A stretch of 64,000 nucleotides of DNA from CAZWKX01 sp964614095 (GCA_964614095.1 CAZTJO010000003.1:1-64000); one strand, 5' to 3'. Shown: positions 34,729 through 44,097, counted from the stretch's first letter. Notes: generated by a model not told the origin, from the letters alone. Numbers and translations are program-made.

Positions 34729-37314
34729 CTATTCGTAGGCGATGGCTTCCAGCAAGTCGGTGCGCGCACCACTCCGGGCCGGCCAGATCGCAGCAACCAT
34801 GCCCCCGACCGCCGCCGCCAGGGCGTATATCCCAAGCTGCAGCCAGGGCACGGTGACGGTCAGGCCTCCGATGGCGGTGGCGACGGCCACGCCAAGGGCC
34901 AGCCCAACGGTGAGGCCCAACGTCGCCCCGAACACAGCGATGAGAATCGATTCCCAGCGCACCATACGCCGCACCTGGCGCCGACTCATGCCCACGGCAC
35001 GGAGCAAACCAATCTCCCGCTTGCGTTCCATTATCGACAGCGTGAGAGTGTTGGTGATTCCGAGCAGAGCGATGAAGATGGCCATGCCGAGGAGCCCGGT
35101 GATGATGTTGAGGATCAAGTCGATCTGGGCGCCGACCTTGTCGATGTACTCCTCGGCGTTGTTCAGCTCGGCATTGGGGAATGCATCGACAACGGTCTCA
35201 AGCGTAGGACGCACCGCCTCGGCGTCGACACCATCGGCCAGCTTGATGATCACCATCTGGTCCAGCTCGATGTCGTAGTTGGCCTCAAAAGTCTCCATCG
35301 AGATGATGAGATCCCCCGAAGCGGCTCCGCCGCCAAAAAGATCGGCGCTGTAGATTGCGGCCACGGTGTACTCACCGACCATCCCACTCGGATACTCGAC
35401 GGAGAACGGGTCCCCCACCGACAGACCCGTATCCTCGGAGTAGGTGTCGTGGAGCATGACTCCGTCTGCATCGACGGCGGTGAAGTCACCGTCGATGATA
35501 CCGAGCCGGACCACCTGATCCATGTCGCCGTCCACGCCCATCACGTAGCCATAGCCGGTCAAGTAGGAGCTGGACTCCTCTTCTTCGACGTCGGCGATCG
35601 GCTCACGCCACTCACCCAGGCGGTACGTCGAAACGACCTCAACCTCCGGCAGTGACCGCAGTTCCGCACCCAGCTCCGGGCTGAGGCCGCTGCTCATCGG
35701 GTCGCCGAAACCCCCCGCCACTTGCACCTGGTATTCGCCGATGACCTCATCCCGTACCGTCTCCTTGATGGTTCCCTTGAACGTTGCGAAGAGCGTTGCG
35801 ATGACCGTGACCAAGGCCACTCCGATCATCAGAGCCGACGCAGTGGCGGCCATACGACGCGGCTTGCGCACCGCGTTCTCCTGGGCCAGCCGTCCGGTCA
35901 CACCTTGCACCACAGGCAGAGGGCTGCCGACAATCCGGCCGAAATACCTGGCAAAGAAGGGGGCGATCACCGAGACACCGATAAACGTCGCCCCGGCGCC
36001 GATGCCGGTTATGAGCAGACCGTTGTCGACATTCGCGTAGAGGCCGTACAGCAGCGCAGCCACGCCAGCAACAACGATGCCGAATCCGACCATGGCCCGC
36101 AGCCGCAGCGACTTGTAGAAGGTCGACTGGATCTCGCGTAGGGCCGCCACCGGAGGCACCCGTGATGCCTTTCTCGCCGGCAGAAGCGCCGAAAGGACCG
36201 TGACCACAGTCCCGACAAGCAGTCCAACGATGATCGTGCGCGGCAGCACGGTCAGGCTGCCCTGGGGCATTTCCATGCCGAGGGCGGCAAACATCACCTT
36301 CAGCCCCAGAGCCAGCAGCACTCCGACGCCGATGCCTGCTGCCGACGCAACGATGCCCGTAAACACAGCTTCGATCATCACCACCCAGTACACCTGCCTG
36401 CCGGTGGCGCCCACCGCCCGCAGCATGGCCAGCTCTTTGGTGCGCTGGGCAACGACGATCCGATAGGTGTTCTGGATGAGAAAGGCGGCAACAAAGACGG
36501 CGATCACACCAAAGACCAGGAATGCCTGGTTGAACATGCCGAATACCTCGTCGACCATGTCTTGGCCTTCTTCGATGGTGACCTCGCTCAGGATCGCTTC
36601 CGTGCCCTCGGGGAGCACCTTGGCCACGGCGGCCTGCAGCTGCTCTCGATCAACTCCGGGCTCGGCCACCACGTAGATGAAGGTGTACTCGTCCTCAAAA
36701 CCGGTGACCCGCTGCGCCGTCTCCAGATCGAAGAAGACAAAAGTCGCAGTCAGGAAGCTGTCCATGTCGCCGTAGCCGGCTAGCCCGACAATCTCGAACT
36801 CCTCCACACCCGAGACGGTCAGGATCTCAACGGCATCGCCGACGACAAACTCGTTCGCCTCGGCGCTGAAGATATCGATGATTACCTCACCGTCCTGGCG
36901 GGGGAGGTCTCCGTCAACCAGCCGAACTGCATCTACCAGCTCCAGGCCCTCGGTCCACGACATGCCCAACGTCGGGGGTCCGTTGCCCCCGATGGGTTCA
37001 CCCTCCTTGTCCAGCAGCTGGGCCGAACCCTGGACGTAGGGCATGGCCCAGTCGACACCGGGCAGCTCCTCGACGGCCGGCAGCAGCGATGCCGGAACCC
37101 GGCCGTAGTCCGATCCGCCGCCAAAAGCGAGATCCTGGCGAATGATGACCGATTCGCCGATCTCCTGCTCAAACAGCTGGTTGAAGGCGTCCTTGGCCGT
37201 GTCGGTGAACACATAGGTGCCGGCAATGAACGCAACACCGAGCACGACGGCGATCATCATGAGGGCCAGGCGCCCCTTGTGACCCATCGCCCCCTTCCAG
37301 GCGAGCTTCAGCAT
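34729..37314 (-). CDS. ABC transporter permease, FtsX/MacB type
   Basis: An 861-aa permease with an N-terminal transmembrane helix (ALMMIAVVLGVAFIAGTYVF), a MacB-like periplasmic core domain, three helices with the FtsX signature (AMLRAVGATGRQVYWVVM), then a second core domain and a second FtsX block ending with EIGLLRAVGMSRRQVRRMV. Duplicated permeases of this type work with LolD/MacB-like ATPases in lipoprotein or peptide export and envelope signalling. It starts 1 nt after the ATPase stop on the minus strand. Substrate not predictable. Confidence 0.92.
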   Translation of the reverse strand: MLKLAWKGAMGHKGRLALMMIAVVLGVAFIAGTYVFTDTAKDAFNQLFEQEIGESVIIRQDLAFGGGSDYGRVPASLLPAVEELPGVDWAMPYVQGSAQLLDKEGEPIGGNGPPTLGMSWTEGLELVDAVRLVDGDLPRQDGEVIIDIFSAEANEFVVGDAVEILTVSGVEEFEIVGLAGYGDMDSFLTATFVFFDLETAQRVTGFEDEYTFIYVVAEPGVDREQLQAAVAKVLPEGTEAILSEVTIEEGQDMVDEVFGMFNQAFLVFGVIAVFVAAFLIQNTYRIVVAQRTKELAMLRAVGATGRQVYWVVMIEAVFTGIVASAAGIGVGVLLALGLKVMFAALGMEMPQGSLTVLPRTIIVGLLVGTVVTVLSALLPARKASRVPPVAALREIQSTFYKSLRLRAMVGFGIVVAGVAALLYGLYANVDNGLLITGIGAGATFIGVSVIAPFFARYFGRIVGSPLPVVQGVTGRLAQENAVRKPRRMAATASALMIGVALVTVIATLFATFKGTIKETVRDEVIGEYQVQVAGGFGDPMSSGLSPELGAELRSLPEVEVVSTYRLGEWREPIADVEEEESSSYLTGYGYVMGVDGDMDQVVRLGIIDGDFTAVDADGVMLHDTYSEDTGLSVGDPFSVEYPSGMVGEYTVAAIYSADLFGGGAASGDLIISMETFEANYDIELDQMVIIKLADGVDAEAVRPTLETVVDAFPNAELNNAEEYIDKVGAQIDLILNIITGLLGMAIFIALLGITNTLTLSIMERKREIGLLRAVGMSRRQVRRMVRWESILIAVFGATLGLTVGLALGVAVATAIGGLTVTVPWLQLGIYALAAAVGGMVAAIWPARSGARTDLLEAIAYE

Positions 37315-37315
37315 C

Positions 37316-38053
37316 TCAGCCCCCCAGCGCCTTCATGTGGTCGAGGATCGAATCGACCGTCGGGTCGGCCATCTCGTCGACACAGCGGCCGTCGGCCAAG
37401 AACACCACCTTGTCGGCGTAGGCCGCCGCAATCGGATCGTGGGTGACCATGACGATGGTCTGGTGGAATTCATCCACGGCGCGACGTAGGAACTGGAGTA
37501 GCTCGTCCGTCGCCTTGGAGTCAAGGTTGCCCGACGGCTCGTCGGCAAAGATGATGTCCGGCCGTGAGACCAGCGCTCGCGCCGCCGCCACCCGCTGCTG
37601 CTGGCCTCCGGACAGCTCGCTGGGGCGATGGCTGAGCCGATCCTCCAAGCGCATGGTGGTGACAACGGTTCTGAACCATTCCTCGTCGGGGTCATCACCG
37701 GCGATGTCGATCGGAAGAGTGATGTTCTCGTCGGCGCGCAGCGTCGGGATCAGGTTGAAGGCCTGGAACACAAACCCGACGGCCCTGCGGCGCAGTAACG
37801 TCAGCTGCTTCTCGTTGAGGTCGCCGAGCCGCACCTCACCGATGTAGGCACTGCCTTCGGTCAGGTTGTCGAGGCCGGCGACACAATGCAGCAGAGTCGA
37901 CTTGCCCGAGCCGGATGGGCCCATGATGGCGGTGAAACGCCCCCGATTGAAGGCGACCGTCATGTCGTCGAGAGCACGCACCTCGGTGTCACCCTCTCCA
38001 TAGACCTTGGTGGCGCCCTCCACCCGAGCGGCGAAGCTTGTGATTGCCGTCAT
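37316..38053 (-). CDS. ABC transporter ATP-binding protein, LolD/MacB type
   Basis: Nucleotide-binding subunit of 245 aa with Walker A GPSGSGKS (~41-48), a Q-loop in VFQAFNLIPTLR, signature LSGGQQQRVAAARAL, Walker B plus D-loop IIFADEPSGNLD and the switch VTHD. These are the features of the MacB/LolD subclass that energises FtsX-type permeases. It overlaps the DUF4342 gene upstream by 4 nt (38050-38053) and is followed by the permease after 1 nt, so the three genes form a tight operon. Confidence 0.94.
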   Translation of the reverse strand: MTAITSFAARVEGATKVYGEGDTEVRALDDMTVAFNRGRFTAIMGPSGSGKSTLLHCVAGLDNLTEGSAYIGEVRLGDLNEKQLTLLRRRAVGFVFQAFNLIPTLRADENITLPIDIAGDDPDEEWFRTVVTTMRLEDRLSHRPSELSGGQQQRVAAARALVSRPDIIFADEPSGNLDSKATDELLQFLRRAVDEFHQTIVMVTHDPIAAAYADKVVFLADGRCVDEMADPTVDSILDHMKALGG

Positions 38054-38316
38054 TCCTCCTCGTCTCCTCTGCGTTCGATGCGAATCTTGCAGTGGGTGAC
38101 CATGGCGGCGATGGCCCCCACGGCGGCATACACCGGCAACAGCACCGCTCCCACAACTCCGATGGTCAGCGGAATCTCGATGAGGGTCTTGCCCTCATCG
38201 TTCTCGATGATGACGCGGCGAACGTTGCCCTCACGCACGAGCTCCTTCATCTTGGTGATGAGCTCCTCGCCCTTGACCTGAAATTCTTCGTAGCGGCTCT
38301 CGCCGTCTTCGGACAT
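38050..38316 (-). CDS. DUF4342-domain protein, operon leader of the ABC exporter
   Basis: An 88-aa protein. A charged N-terminus (EEFQVKGEELITKMKELV) and the strand-rich NVRRVIIENDEGKTLIEIP precede one hydrophobic segment (LTIGVVGAVLLPVYAAVGAIAA) and a basic/acidic end. This is the DUF4342 pattern, whose function is unknown. Start ATG 38316 has GGAGGAAT just upstream, which excludes the longer frame to 38514. Its stop overlaps the ABC ATPase start (ATGA). Co-translation suggests a small membrane accessory of the transporter. Confidence 0.82.
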   Translation of the reverse strand: MSEDGESRYEEFQVKGEELITKMKELVREGNVRRVIIENDEGKTLIEIPLTIGVVGAVLLPVYAAVGAIAAMVTHCKIRIERRGDEEE

Positions 38317-38561
38317 GTCTATTCCTCCGGAAGAAGTTGTGATGATGAACCGATGGCAGTCCCGAACCTGAGATCGTAGCGTGCCGTCGGAGATCTTCAG
38401 CAGTCGACCGTCACCCTGCCACGCAGAAAACGGCCCGTCATCACGCTTCAGGGTGATTCGACTCTCCCCCATGAGGGGGATTGGGATCGCAGGCGCCCAC
38501 GACACACACCACAAGGCGCCCGGCGAGGCCGCCCGCCCCCAGAGAGCCGGCGGCCGATCCG

Positions 38562-39500
38562 TTACCTGAGAGCCGGCATCACCTCGGCGGCAAGACGCTC
38601 GACTGAATCGCCCCAGATCGCATCGGGGAAGTAGACGATGAAGTACTCGCAGCCGGCCTCTTTGTACTCACCGAGACGATGGACGACCTCTTCGGCGGAG
38701 CCGTAAGTGGACATCGCCTCGGTCCGGAAGCTGGGCATCTGACCCACGGTACGGTCGAGTGCGGCCTCGTCGGGATCGACGAGACACTGCACGATCAGTG
38801 ATCTTGTGATCTCGGCCGGATTCCGGCCCACGACCTCGCAGTGCTCATCGAGGATCTTTCCTTTGCGGATGAAGTTCTCCACCGAGCCGGCCCAATTGGC
38901 GTAGTCGGCCTCCTCGGCAACGACACGCAGGGTGAGCTTTTCGCCGCCACCGGCGATCCACAGCGGCGGGTGGGGCTTCTGCAGGGGCCGGGGCCGATTG
39001 ATGGCTCCATCGACGCGGTAGTACTTCCCCTCAAAGTGGGCCTCATCCTCGGTCCACATGGCCTTGATGATCTTCACCGCCTCGGCGAGCTGCCCGATAC
39101 GCACCGATCCCTTGGGGAACGGGTAGCCGTAGGCCAGGTACTCGTGCTCGTACCAGCCGGCCCCGATGGCGAAGTCGAGGCGGCCACCGGAGATGGCGTC
39201 GATGGACGAAGCCACCTTGGCCAGGTACGACGGGGGCCGATACGAGTTGCAGGTGCACATCTGGCCTAGGCGCACGGTCTCGGTGGCAACGGCGAGTGCC
39301 GCCATGAGCGTCCAGCACTCGTAGGTGGGCTCCTGCGTCGGTTTGGGGACGGTATGGAAGTGGTCGTAGACCCAGAGCGATTCGTAGCCGGCGGCTTCGA
39401 TACGTTTGGCCACACCGAGCATCGCCGACCACTGCTCTGCAACCGGGATCCCCACCAGATCCATCCGCCAACCTTGGGGTACAAATGCGCCGAATCTCAT
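38562..39500 (-). CDS. LLM-class (luciferase-like) F420-type oxidoreductase
   Basis: A TIM-barrel oxidoreductase of 312 aa. It begins MRFGAFVPQGWRMDL and shows AAGYESLWVYDHFHTVP, RLGQMCTCNSYRPPSYLAK and LDFAIGAGWYEHEYLAYGYPFP, the signatures of F420-dependent LLM proteins. PPLWIAGGGEKLTLRVVAE forms the cofactor-phosphate loop. Start ATG 39500 is supported by TAGGGT at 39508-39513 on this strand, 7 nt away (leaderless). Substrate unknown. It lies divergently beside the amino-acid ABC operon, with 127 bp between. Confidence 0.92.
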   Translation of the reverse strand: MRFGAFVPQGWRMDLVGIPVAEQWSAMLGVAKRIEAAGYESLWVYDHFHTVPKPTQEPTYECWTLMAALAVATETVRLGQMCTCNSYRPPSYLAKVASSIDAISGGRLDFAIGAGWYEHEYLAYGYPFPKGSVRIGQLAEAVKIIKAMWTEDEAHFEGKYYRVDGAINRPRPLQKPHPPLWIAGGGEKLTLRVVAEEADYANWAGSVENFIRKGKILDEHCEVVGRNPAEITRSLIVQCLVDPDEAALDRTVGQMPSFRTEAMSTYGSAEEVVHRLGEYKEAGCEYFIVYFPDAIWGDSVERLAAEVMPALR

Positions 39501-39507
39501 GGCACTC

Positions 39508-39513
39508 ACCCTA
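39508..39513 (-). promoter_or_regulatory. -10 box of the LLM oxidoreductase (leaderless)
   Basis: TAGGGT on the minus strand, 7 nt before ATG 39500. Confidence 0.5.
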
Positions 39514-39576
39514 CCCGATGCCTCAGGGCAAGCCCTCTGCGCCACGCCCGCCCGGGCATGGCCCGGACGCTCCGCC

Positions 39577-39582
39577 TAATCT
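39577..39582 (+). promoter_or_regulatory. -10 box of the amino-acid ABC operon
   Basis: TAATCT, 45 nt upstream of the binding-protein ATG, which has its own GGAGGA site. -35 not recognised. Confidence 0.45.
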
Positions 39583-39627
39583 GCAGGGCCTGAGGCCAAC
39601 TTTGAGGCCCAGGGAGGAGGAACTGGG

Positions 39628-40440
39628 ATGAAATCATTGATGAAAGCGCTTGTACTCCTGCTGGCGGTGGCTCTGATAGCCACGGCCTGCGGCGATGATG
39701 ATGCGACGACCACCGCGCAGGAGGCGACGACCACCGTTGCGGCCGTCGACTATGGCCTGGTGACGGAGGGGACGCTGACCATGTGCACGGACCCGCCGTA
39801 CGCACCCATGGAATTCGAACAGGACGGTGTCTACGTCGGCTTCGACGTGGACATGATGAGAGCCATCGCCGGCGAGTTGGGGCTGGATCTGGCGGTGTTC
39901 ACGCCAGGTTGGGACGCCATCACCTCGGGTTTGGCCATGGAGACCAACCAATGCGACATCGCCGCCTCGTCGATCACGATCCTTCCGGAGCGTGAGGAGA
40001 ACATCGATTTCTCGAATCCGTACTTCACCGCCGATCAGTCGCTGCTGGTAAAGGTGGACTCCGGCATTACCACACTCGCCGACTTTGCCGACGGGCGGAA
40101 CCTGGGAGTGCAGTCCGGGACCACCGGTGAGATCTATGCCCAGGAGAATGATCCCGGAGCCACCCTGGTTTCCTATGATGACCCGGGCCTGCTGTTCGTG
40201 GCGCTCGAAGCCGGTGACATCGATGGCGTGCTCCAGGACATCATCCCCAACGCCGAACAGGCATTGAACGACGAAACCGTGATCGTCGCCGAGGTCTACC
40301 CCACTGATGAGCAATACGGCTTTGCTGTCAAGGAAGAGGGCTCCGAGGAACTGCTCGCTGCGGTCAACGCGGCACTTGCCTCGCTGATGGCCGACGGAAC
40401 ATACGACCAGATCTACGAGACCTGGTTCCCGTCCGGTTGA
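39628..40440 (+). CDS. Amino-acid ABC transporter substrate-binding lipoprotein
   Basis: A periplasmic-binding protein of 270 aa (family 3 solute-binding type), with a lipoprotein signal ending ATACGDDD and a Thr-rich linker. Family blocks are LTMCTDPPYAPMEFEQDGVYVGFDVDMM (seen as CTDPPYAPMEF and GFDVDMMRAIA), ITILPEREENIDFSNPY, and LGVQSGTTGEIYAQ. It delivers polar amino acids to the permease encoded next. GGAGGA precedes the ATG, and a TAATCT -10 box is at 39577-39582. A strong hairpin follows, which usually keeps the binding protein more abundant than the permease. Confidence 0.95.
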   Translation: MKSLMKALVLLLAVALIATACGDDDATTTAQEATTTVAAVDYGLVTEGTLTMCTDPPYAPMEFEQDGVYVGFDVDMMRAIAGELGLDLAVFTPGWDAITSGLAMETNQCDIAASSITILPEREENIDFSNPYFTADQSLLVKVDSGITTLADFADGRNLGVQSGTTGEIYAQENDPGATLVSYDDPGLLFVALEAGDIDGVLQDIIPNAEQALNDETVIVAEVYPTDEQYGFAVKEEGSEELLAAVNAALASLMADGTYDQIYETWFPSG

Positions 40441-40466
40441 CAAGCGAAGTGACTGAAAATGGTCAA

Positions 40467-40491
40467 GGGGCGGCTCCTTGGGAGCCGCCCC
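40467..40491 (+). terminator. Intercistronic hairpin between binding protein and permease
   Basis: Perfect 11-bp stem ggggcggctcc (40467-40477) with ggagccgcccc (40481-40491) and a 3-nt loop, 26 nt after the binding-protein stop and 19 nt before the permease ATG. No clear U-run, so partial termination or mRNA stabilisation is more likely than full termination. Confidence 0.8.
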
Positions 40492-40510
40492 GGGCCGTTT
40501 CGCTAATCAG

Positions 40511-41356
40511 ATGACAACACCGCACGAAACGATCGAGATCCCGCTGACCACCCGACTGCGCCGCGTCACCATTGGACGCTGGATCATGTACTTCCTCCTG
40601 GTCTTCATCGTGCTGTTCTTCTCGCTCGATGCCATCTTCGGACTCGGAGTCATCGACTGGCCGAGGGTCCAAACATACTTCTTCAACTGGGAAATCATCC
40701 GCGGCATGTTCCCGGAGGTGCTCACGATCGCGGCCAAGAACACCATCCTCTACACCGCCGTTGCCTTCACCTTGGGGCTCTTCCTCGCCCTGATCCTGGC
40801 CCTGATGAAGATGTCGACCATCCGGCCCTACCGCTGGTTCGCCGCTGGGTATATCGAGCTGTTTCGAGGACTGCCCGCCTTGGTCACCATCTTCCTGGTC
40901 GCCTACGGTCTTCCTCTTGCCTTCGACTTCACAATACCCGGAGGCACACTCGGCAAGGGCTGCCTCGGTCTGGCCATCGTCGCCGCCGCCTACATGGCCG
41001 AGACGATCCGCGCCGGCATCGAAGCCGTTCCCAGAGGCCAAATGGAAGCGGCCCGCTCGGTGGGCATGCCGCGCATGGTGGCCATGCGCCAAATCGTGCT
41101 CCCGCAAGCTTTTCGTATCATCATCCCCCCGCTGACCAACGAGCTGGTGCTGCTCATCAAGGACACCTCTCTCTTTTTTGTCATCGGCACCACAATCGCC
41201 ACCAAAGAGCTAACCAAGTTCGGCCGAGACATCATGAACCTGAGACGCAACCCCACCCCGATGATCGTGATCGCCCTGGTCTACCTTCTCATCACCCTGC
41301 CGCTGACCTACATGGTGCGACGGCTGGAACGATCCACCGGGAAGGGGAGGACATGA
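40511..41356 (+). CDS. Amino-acid ABC transporter permease (HisM/GlnP type)
   Basis: A membrane subunit of 281 aa starting at ATG 40511. Hydrophobic helices include IMYFLLVFIVLFFSLDAIFG and the transport core. The cytoplasmic EAA loop reads GQMEAARSVGMPRMVAMRQIVLPQ, with EAARSVGM the key stretch, followed by TNELVLLIKDTSLFFVIG, diagnostic of polar-amino-acid permeases. No second permease gene is present, so it probably forms a homodimer. It overlaps the ATPase gene by 4 nt. Confidence 0.94.
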   Translation: MTTPHETIEIPLTTRLRRVTIGRWIMYFLLVFIVLFFSLDAIFGLGVIDWPRVQTYFFNWEIIRGMFPEVLTIAAKNTILYTAVAFTLGLFLALILALMKMSTIRPYRWFAAGYIELFRGLPALVTIFLVAYGLPLAFDFTIPGGTLGKGCLGLAIVAAAYMAETIRAGIEAVPRGQMEAARSVGMPRMVAMRQIVLPQAFRIIIPPLTNELVLLIKDTSLFFVIGTTIATKELTKFGRDIMNLRRNPTPMIVIALVYLLITLPLTYMVRRLERSTGKGRT

Positions 41357-42093
41357 CCGTCCCTCCCATCCAGATACGCGACCTGCACAAGTACTTCGGA
41401 GAACTCGAGGTGCTGCGGGGCATCGACTTTGAGGTGGCCGCCGGTGAGGTGGTCTGCGTGATCGGACCTTCGGGCTCGGGGAAATCAACACTGCTTCGCT
41501 GCATCAACCTACTGGAGGAGCCGACATCGGGCACCATCCTCATCGAGGGCGAGGACATGACCGCCTGGGGAGCGGACGTCGACGGGCTGCGAACCAAGAT
41601 CGGCATGGTGTTCCAGCAGTTCAACCTGTTCCCCCATCTCGACGTGCTGCGCAATCTCACCATGGCCCAGCGCCGGGTTCTGAAGCGCAGTGAAGACGAG
41701 GCAGACGAGATTGCCCGGGTCATGCTGAGACGGGTGGGTCTGCTCGACAAGATCGACGAATACCCGATCCGGCTCTCCGGCGGGCAGCAGCAGCGGGTGG
41801 CCATAGCCCGAGCACTGTGTATGAACCCGGACATGATGCTTTTTGACGAACCCACCAGCGCCCTCGATCCCGAGCTGATCGGCGAGGTGCTGGACGTGAT
41901 GCGGTCGCTGGCCGAAGAGGGTATGACCATGCTGGTGGTCACTCACGAGATGGGTTTTGCCCGCCAGGTGGCCGATCGCGTCGTCTTTATGGACGAAGGG
42001 GTCATCATGGAACAAGGCCCACCCGATGAGCTGCTGCTGGACCCGCAGCACGAACGCACCCAGCGTTTTCTGCGGGCCATCCAGCACATCTGA
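41353..42093 (+). CDS. Polar amino-acid ABC transporter ATP-binding protein (GlnQ type)
   Basis: A 246-aa ATPase with Walker A GPSGSGKS, Q-loop GMVFQQFNLFPHL, signature RLSGGQQQRVAIARAL, Walker B MMLFDEPTSALDPEL and switch VTHEM. The wording FNLFPH and DPELIGEVL is typical of the GlnQ/HisP subclass. Start ATG 41353 overlaps the permease stop (ATGA). It completes a three-gene importer. Confidence 0.95.
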   Translation: MTVPPIQIRDLHKYFGELEVLRGIDFEVAAGEVVCVIGPSGSGKSTLLRCINLLEEPTSGTILIEGEDMTAWGADVDGLRTKIGMVFQQFNLFPHLDVLRNLTMAQRRVLKRSEDEADEIARVMLRRVGLLDKIDEYPIRLSGGQQQRVAIARALCMNPDMMLFDEPTSALDPELIGEVLDVMRSLAEEGMTMLVVTHEMGFARQVADRVVFMDEGVIMEQGPPDELLLDPQHERTQRFLRAIQHI

Positions 42094-42119
42094 CCTACCG
42101 GGCCTTCCGCCCGATACCT

Positions 42120-42139
42120 GGGCGGCGCCTTGGCCGCCC
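42120..42139 (+). terminator. Hairpin after the amino-acid ABC operon
   Basis: Stem gggcggc (42120-42126) pairs with gccgccc (42133-42139) around a 6-nt loop, 27 nt after the ATPase stop. No U-run follows. Confidence 0.5.
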
Positions 42140-42247
42140 CGAAACATACTGTCTGCCGGGCCCTTACAGGCCGGCAATCGGTGAACAATCCTTGCCCTCC
42201 AGCGTCACCGCCCCGACTCCGTAACGCCTCCTAGTACCGTGCCCGTC

Positions 42248-43213
42248 ATGATCCGGCGCATCTTTGTCGGCGGAACCGGAAGAAGCGGCACCACGGCGAC
42301 CGCCCGCCTCCTCGGCAGCCATCCCGATCTCGAGTGCATTCGCTACGAGGTTCGTTTCCATGCCGCGGCCGGTGGCATCGCCGACCTGCTCGAGGGTCGA
42401 ACCGAGATGGACCTCTTCGTGCCCAAGATGCAGCGGACCTGGTACCAGGGCCGGCGAGACGGCACCGGCGGCCTGCATCGGCTCATCTCCAAGGAAGATT
42501 TTGAACGAGCCATGGAGCGGTTTGCCGACCACTTCGCCTCCGAACCCTCCGCAGCCGCCCGTGATCTCATCTCCGATCTCCTCGATCCATTCGCCTCCCA
42601 ATCCACCGGCTGGGTGGAGCACTCTCCAGAAACCGTGCTGGCCGCGGCGGTGATTACCGAGCTGTTCCCGGAGGCCTTGCTGGTGCACTGTGTCCGTGAC
42701 GGGCGGGACGTGGCTTCATCCGTGGCCGCGCAGTCGTGGGGACCCGACGACCCCATCGAGGCGGTGCAATGGTGGGCCTGGCGAATGGTGCAGGCCGCCC
42801 GCCAGACGGCCTCATGGCCCAAGGCCCGCCATCTGGTGCTCCGTTTTGAAGACCTTCTCGGAGCCCGGCGCGCCGACTGCTACGCCGAGCTGCTGCGCTT
42901 CGCCGGCCTGGGCGATCATCCGGCCGTCGGCAACTACTTCGAGACCGAGCTCAGACACGACCATCTCCATCAGGGTCGTTGGAAGGACGAGGAGCGGGCC
43001 GACGAGATCGATCTGGCCTACCGGGCGGCCCGTCAGCGCCTGCGGCGCCACCCCCTGGCGCGGCATCTGGACGCGGCACTGGGCCCTGCCGAACCGGCCG
43101 ACGCCCCCAACCTTGCGGCGGCAATACACCGGCAGCTGGTCTATGAAGCCACATCCGACACCACCATCAAAAGGAAGGCGCGCGCCCGCCTGCGCCGGCT
43201 CTCTCCCGGCTGA
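42248..43213 (+). CDS. Sulfotransferase-family protein
   Basis: The 321-aa product has the 5'-PSB loop FVGGTGRSGTT at its N-terminus, which binds the 5'-phosphosulfate of PAPS, and VHCVRDGRDVASSV, matching the 3'-phosphate-binding region. HLVLRFEDLLGAR is also typical. It would transfer sulfate from PAPS to a carbohydrate or small molecule. ATG 42248 is chosen. GTG at 42239 is possible, but a TAGTAC box at 42232-42237 would place the transcript start after it. C-terminal ~20 residues are basic. Confidence 0.85.
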   Translation: MIRRIFVGGTGRSGTTATARLLGSHPDLECIRYEVRFHAAAGGIADLLEGRTEMDLFVPKMQRTWYQGRRDGTGGLHRLISKEDFERAMERFADHFASEPSAAARDLISDLLDPFASQSTGWVEHSPETVLAAAVITELFPEALLVHCVRDGRDVASSVAAQSWGPDDPIEAVQWWAWRMVQAARQTASWPKARHLVLRFEDLLGARRADCYAELLRFAGLGDHPAVGNYFETELRHDHLHQGRWKDEERADEIDLAYRAARQRLRRHPLARHLDAALGPAEPADAPNLAAAIHRQLVYEATSDTTIKRKARARLRRLSPG

Positions 43214-43215
43214 CC

Positions 43216-44085
43216 TCAGTCGATCCAGCGCCGGGGACGCTCCCGCAAGCTGCCGAAACCCCACCGATCGCAGAAGTCCAGAAACCGCTGCCGCGGCACA
43301 CCACGCCATTCGAGATCATCAAGATCGTTTTCGATGGGCACATCACGGCGCAGAGTGGCGAGGAAGCGGTAGACGAGGGCTTCGGCAATACCTTCCCGCA
43401 GGGCGGCAACAAGCCGTTCCGCCCCTCTGACTCCGGGCTTCCACAGCGCCACCTCAAGGGGAATCGATTCGATGTGGCCGTACTCGGCGAGAGTCAGGCA
43501 CGAGGACTTGGGACCCCAGCCGGGCAGGCCCGGCAGGCCGTCGGCACTATCGCCCACCAAGGCCAGGTAGTCGGGTATCGACTCGGGAGCGACTCCAAAC
43601 TTGGCCCAGACGCCCTCCTCATCGATAAAGGCTCCCCTCCTGCGGTCGTAGCCAACAATGCTGGTACCCCGAACACACTGCGCAAGATCCTTGTCGGGCG
43701 ACAGCATGACCACCTGCTCGACTTTGCCGGCGAACTTCTCGGCTGCCGAGGCAATGGCATCGTCGGCCTCGTACTCCTGCATCCGCCACACCACCACGCC
43801 GATGGCCTCCAGGCCCTCCTCGGCGTGGGGAAACTGGGCCAGCAACTCCTCGGGCACCCCGAATTCGGTTTTGTATGCGGGGAAAAGTTCGTTGCGGAAC
43901 GAACGAATTCTGGAGTCGAAGGCGGCACCAAGGTGGGTAACACCCTCACCCTGGAGCAGATTGAGCGTGCTCGCCATGAGGCCGTGGACAGCGCCAATCT
44001 CCGACCCGTCGGGAGAGCGGCGCGGCGGTGCGCCGAAGTAGGAACGGAATAGCTCGTACGTGCCGTCGAGCAAGTGGAGACGCAT
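43216..44085 (-). CDS. 5'-3' exonuclease / flap endonuclease-like protein
   Basis: A stand-alone homologue of the N-terminal nuclease domain of DNA polymerase I, 289 aa. Metal-binding acids are visible in LLDGTYELFRSYF, AAFDSRIRSFRNELFPAYKT, QEYEADDAIAS, MLSPDKDLAQCV and VGDSADGLPGLPGWGPKSS, which is also the helix-hairpin-helix region. It may remove RNA primers or flaps. ATG 44085 has TAGCAT at 44092-44097 on this strand, 6 nt away, suggesting a leaderless mRNA. It converges with the sulfotransferase gene after 2 nt. Confidence 0.92.
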   Translation of the reverse strand: MRLHLLDGTYELFRSYFGAPPRRSPDGSEIGAVHGLMASTLNLLQGEGVTHLGAAFDSRIRSFRNELFPAYKTEFGVPEELLAQFPHAEEGLEAIGVVVWRMQEYEADDAIASAAEKFAGKVEQVVMLSPDKDLAQCVRGTSIVGYDRRRGAFIDEEGVWAKFGVAPESIPDYLALVGDSADGLPGLPGWGPKSSCLTLAEYGHIESIPLEVALWKPGVRGAERLVAALREGIAEALVYRFLATLRRDVPIENDLDDLEWRGVPRQRFLDFCDRWGFGSLRERPRRWID

Positions 44086-44091
44086 GTCTCG

Positions 44092-44097
44092 ATGCTA
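44092..44097 (-). promoter_or_regulatory. -10 box of the exonuclease gene (leaderless)
   Basis: TAGCAT on the minus strand, 6 nt before the ATG at 44085. Confidence 0.5.

Noticed and set aside
38464..38480. Hairpin tccccc/ggggga upstream of DUF4342 as a regulatory element
   Set aside because: Only 6 bp, no nearby start or clear promoter relation. Not enough to call.
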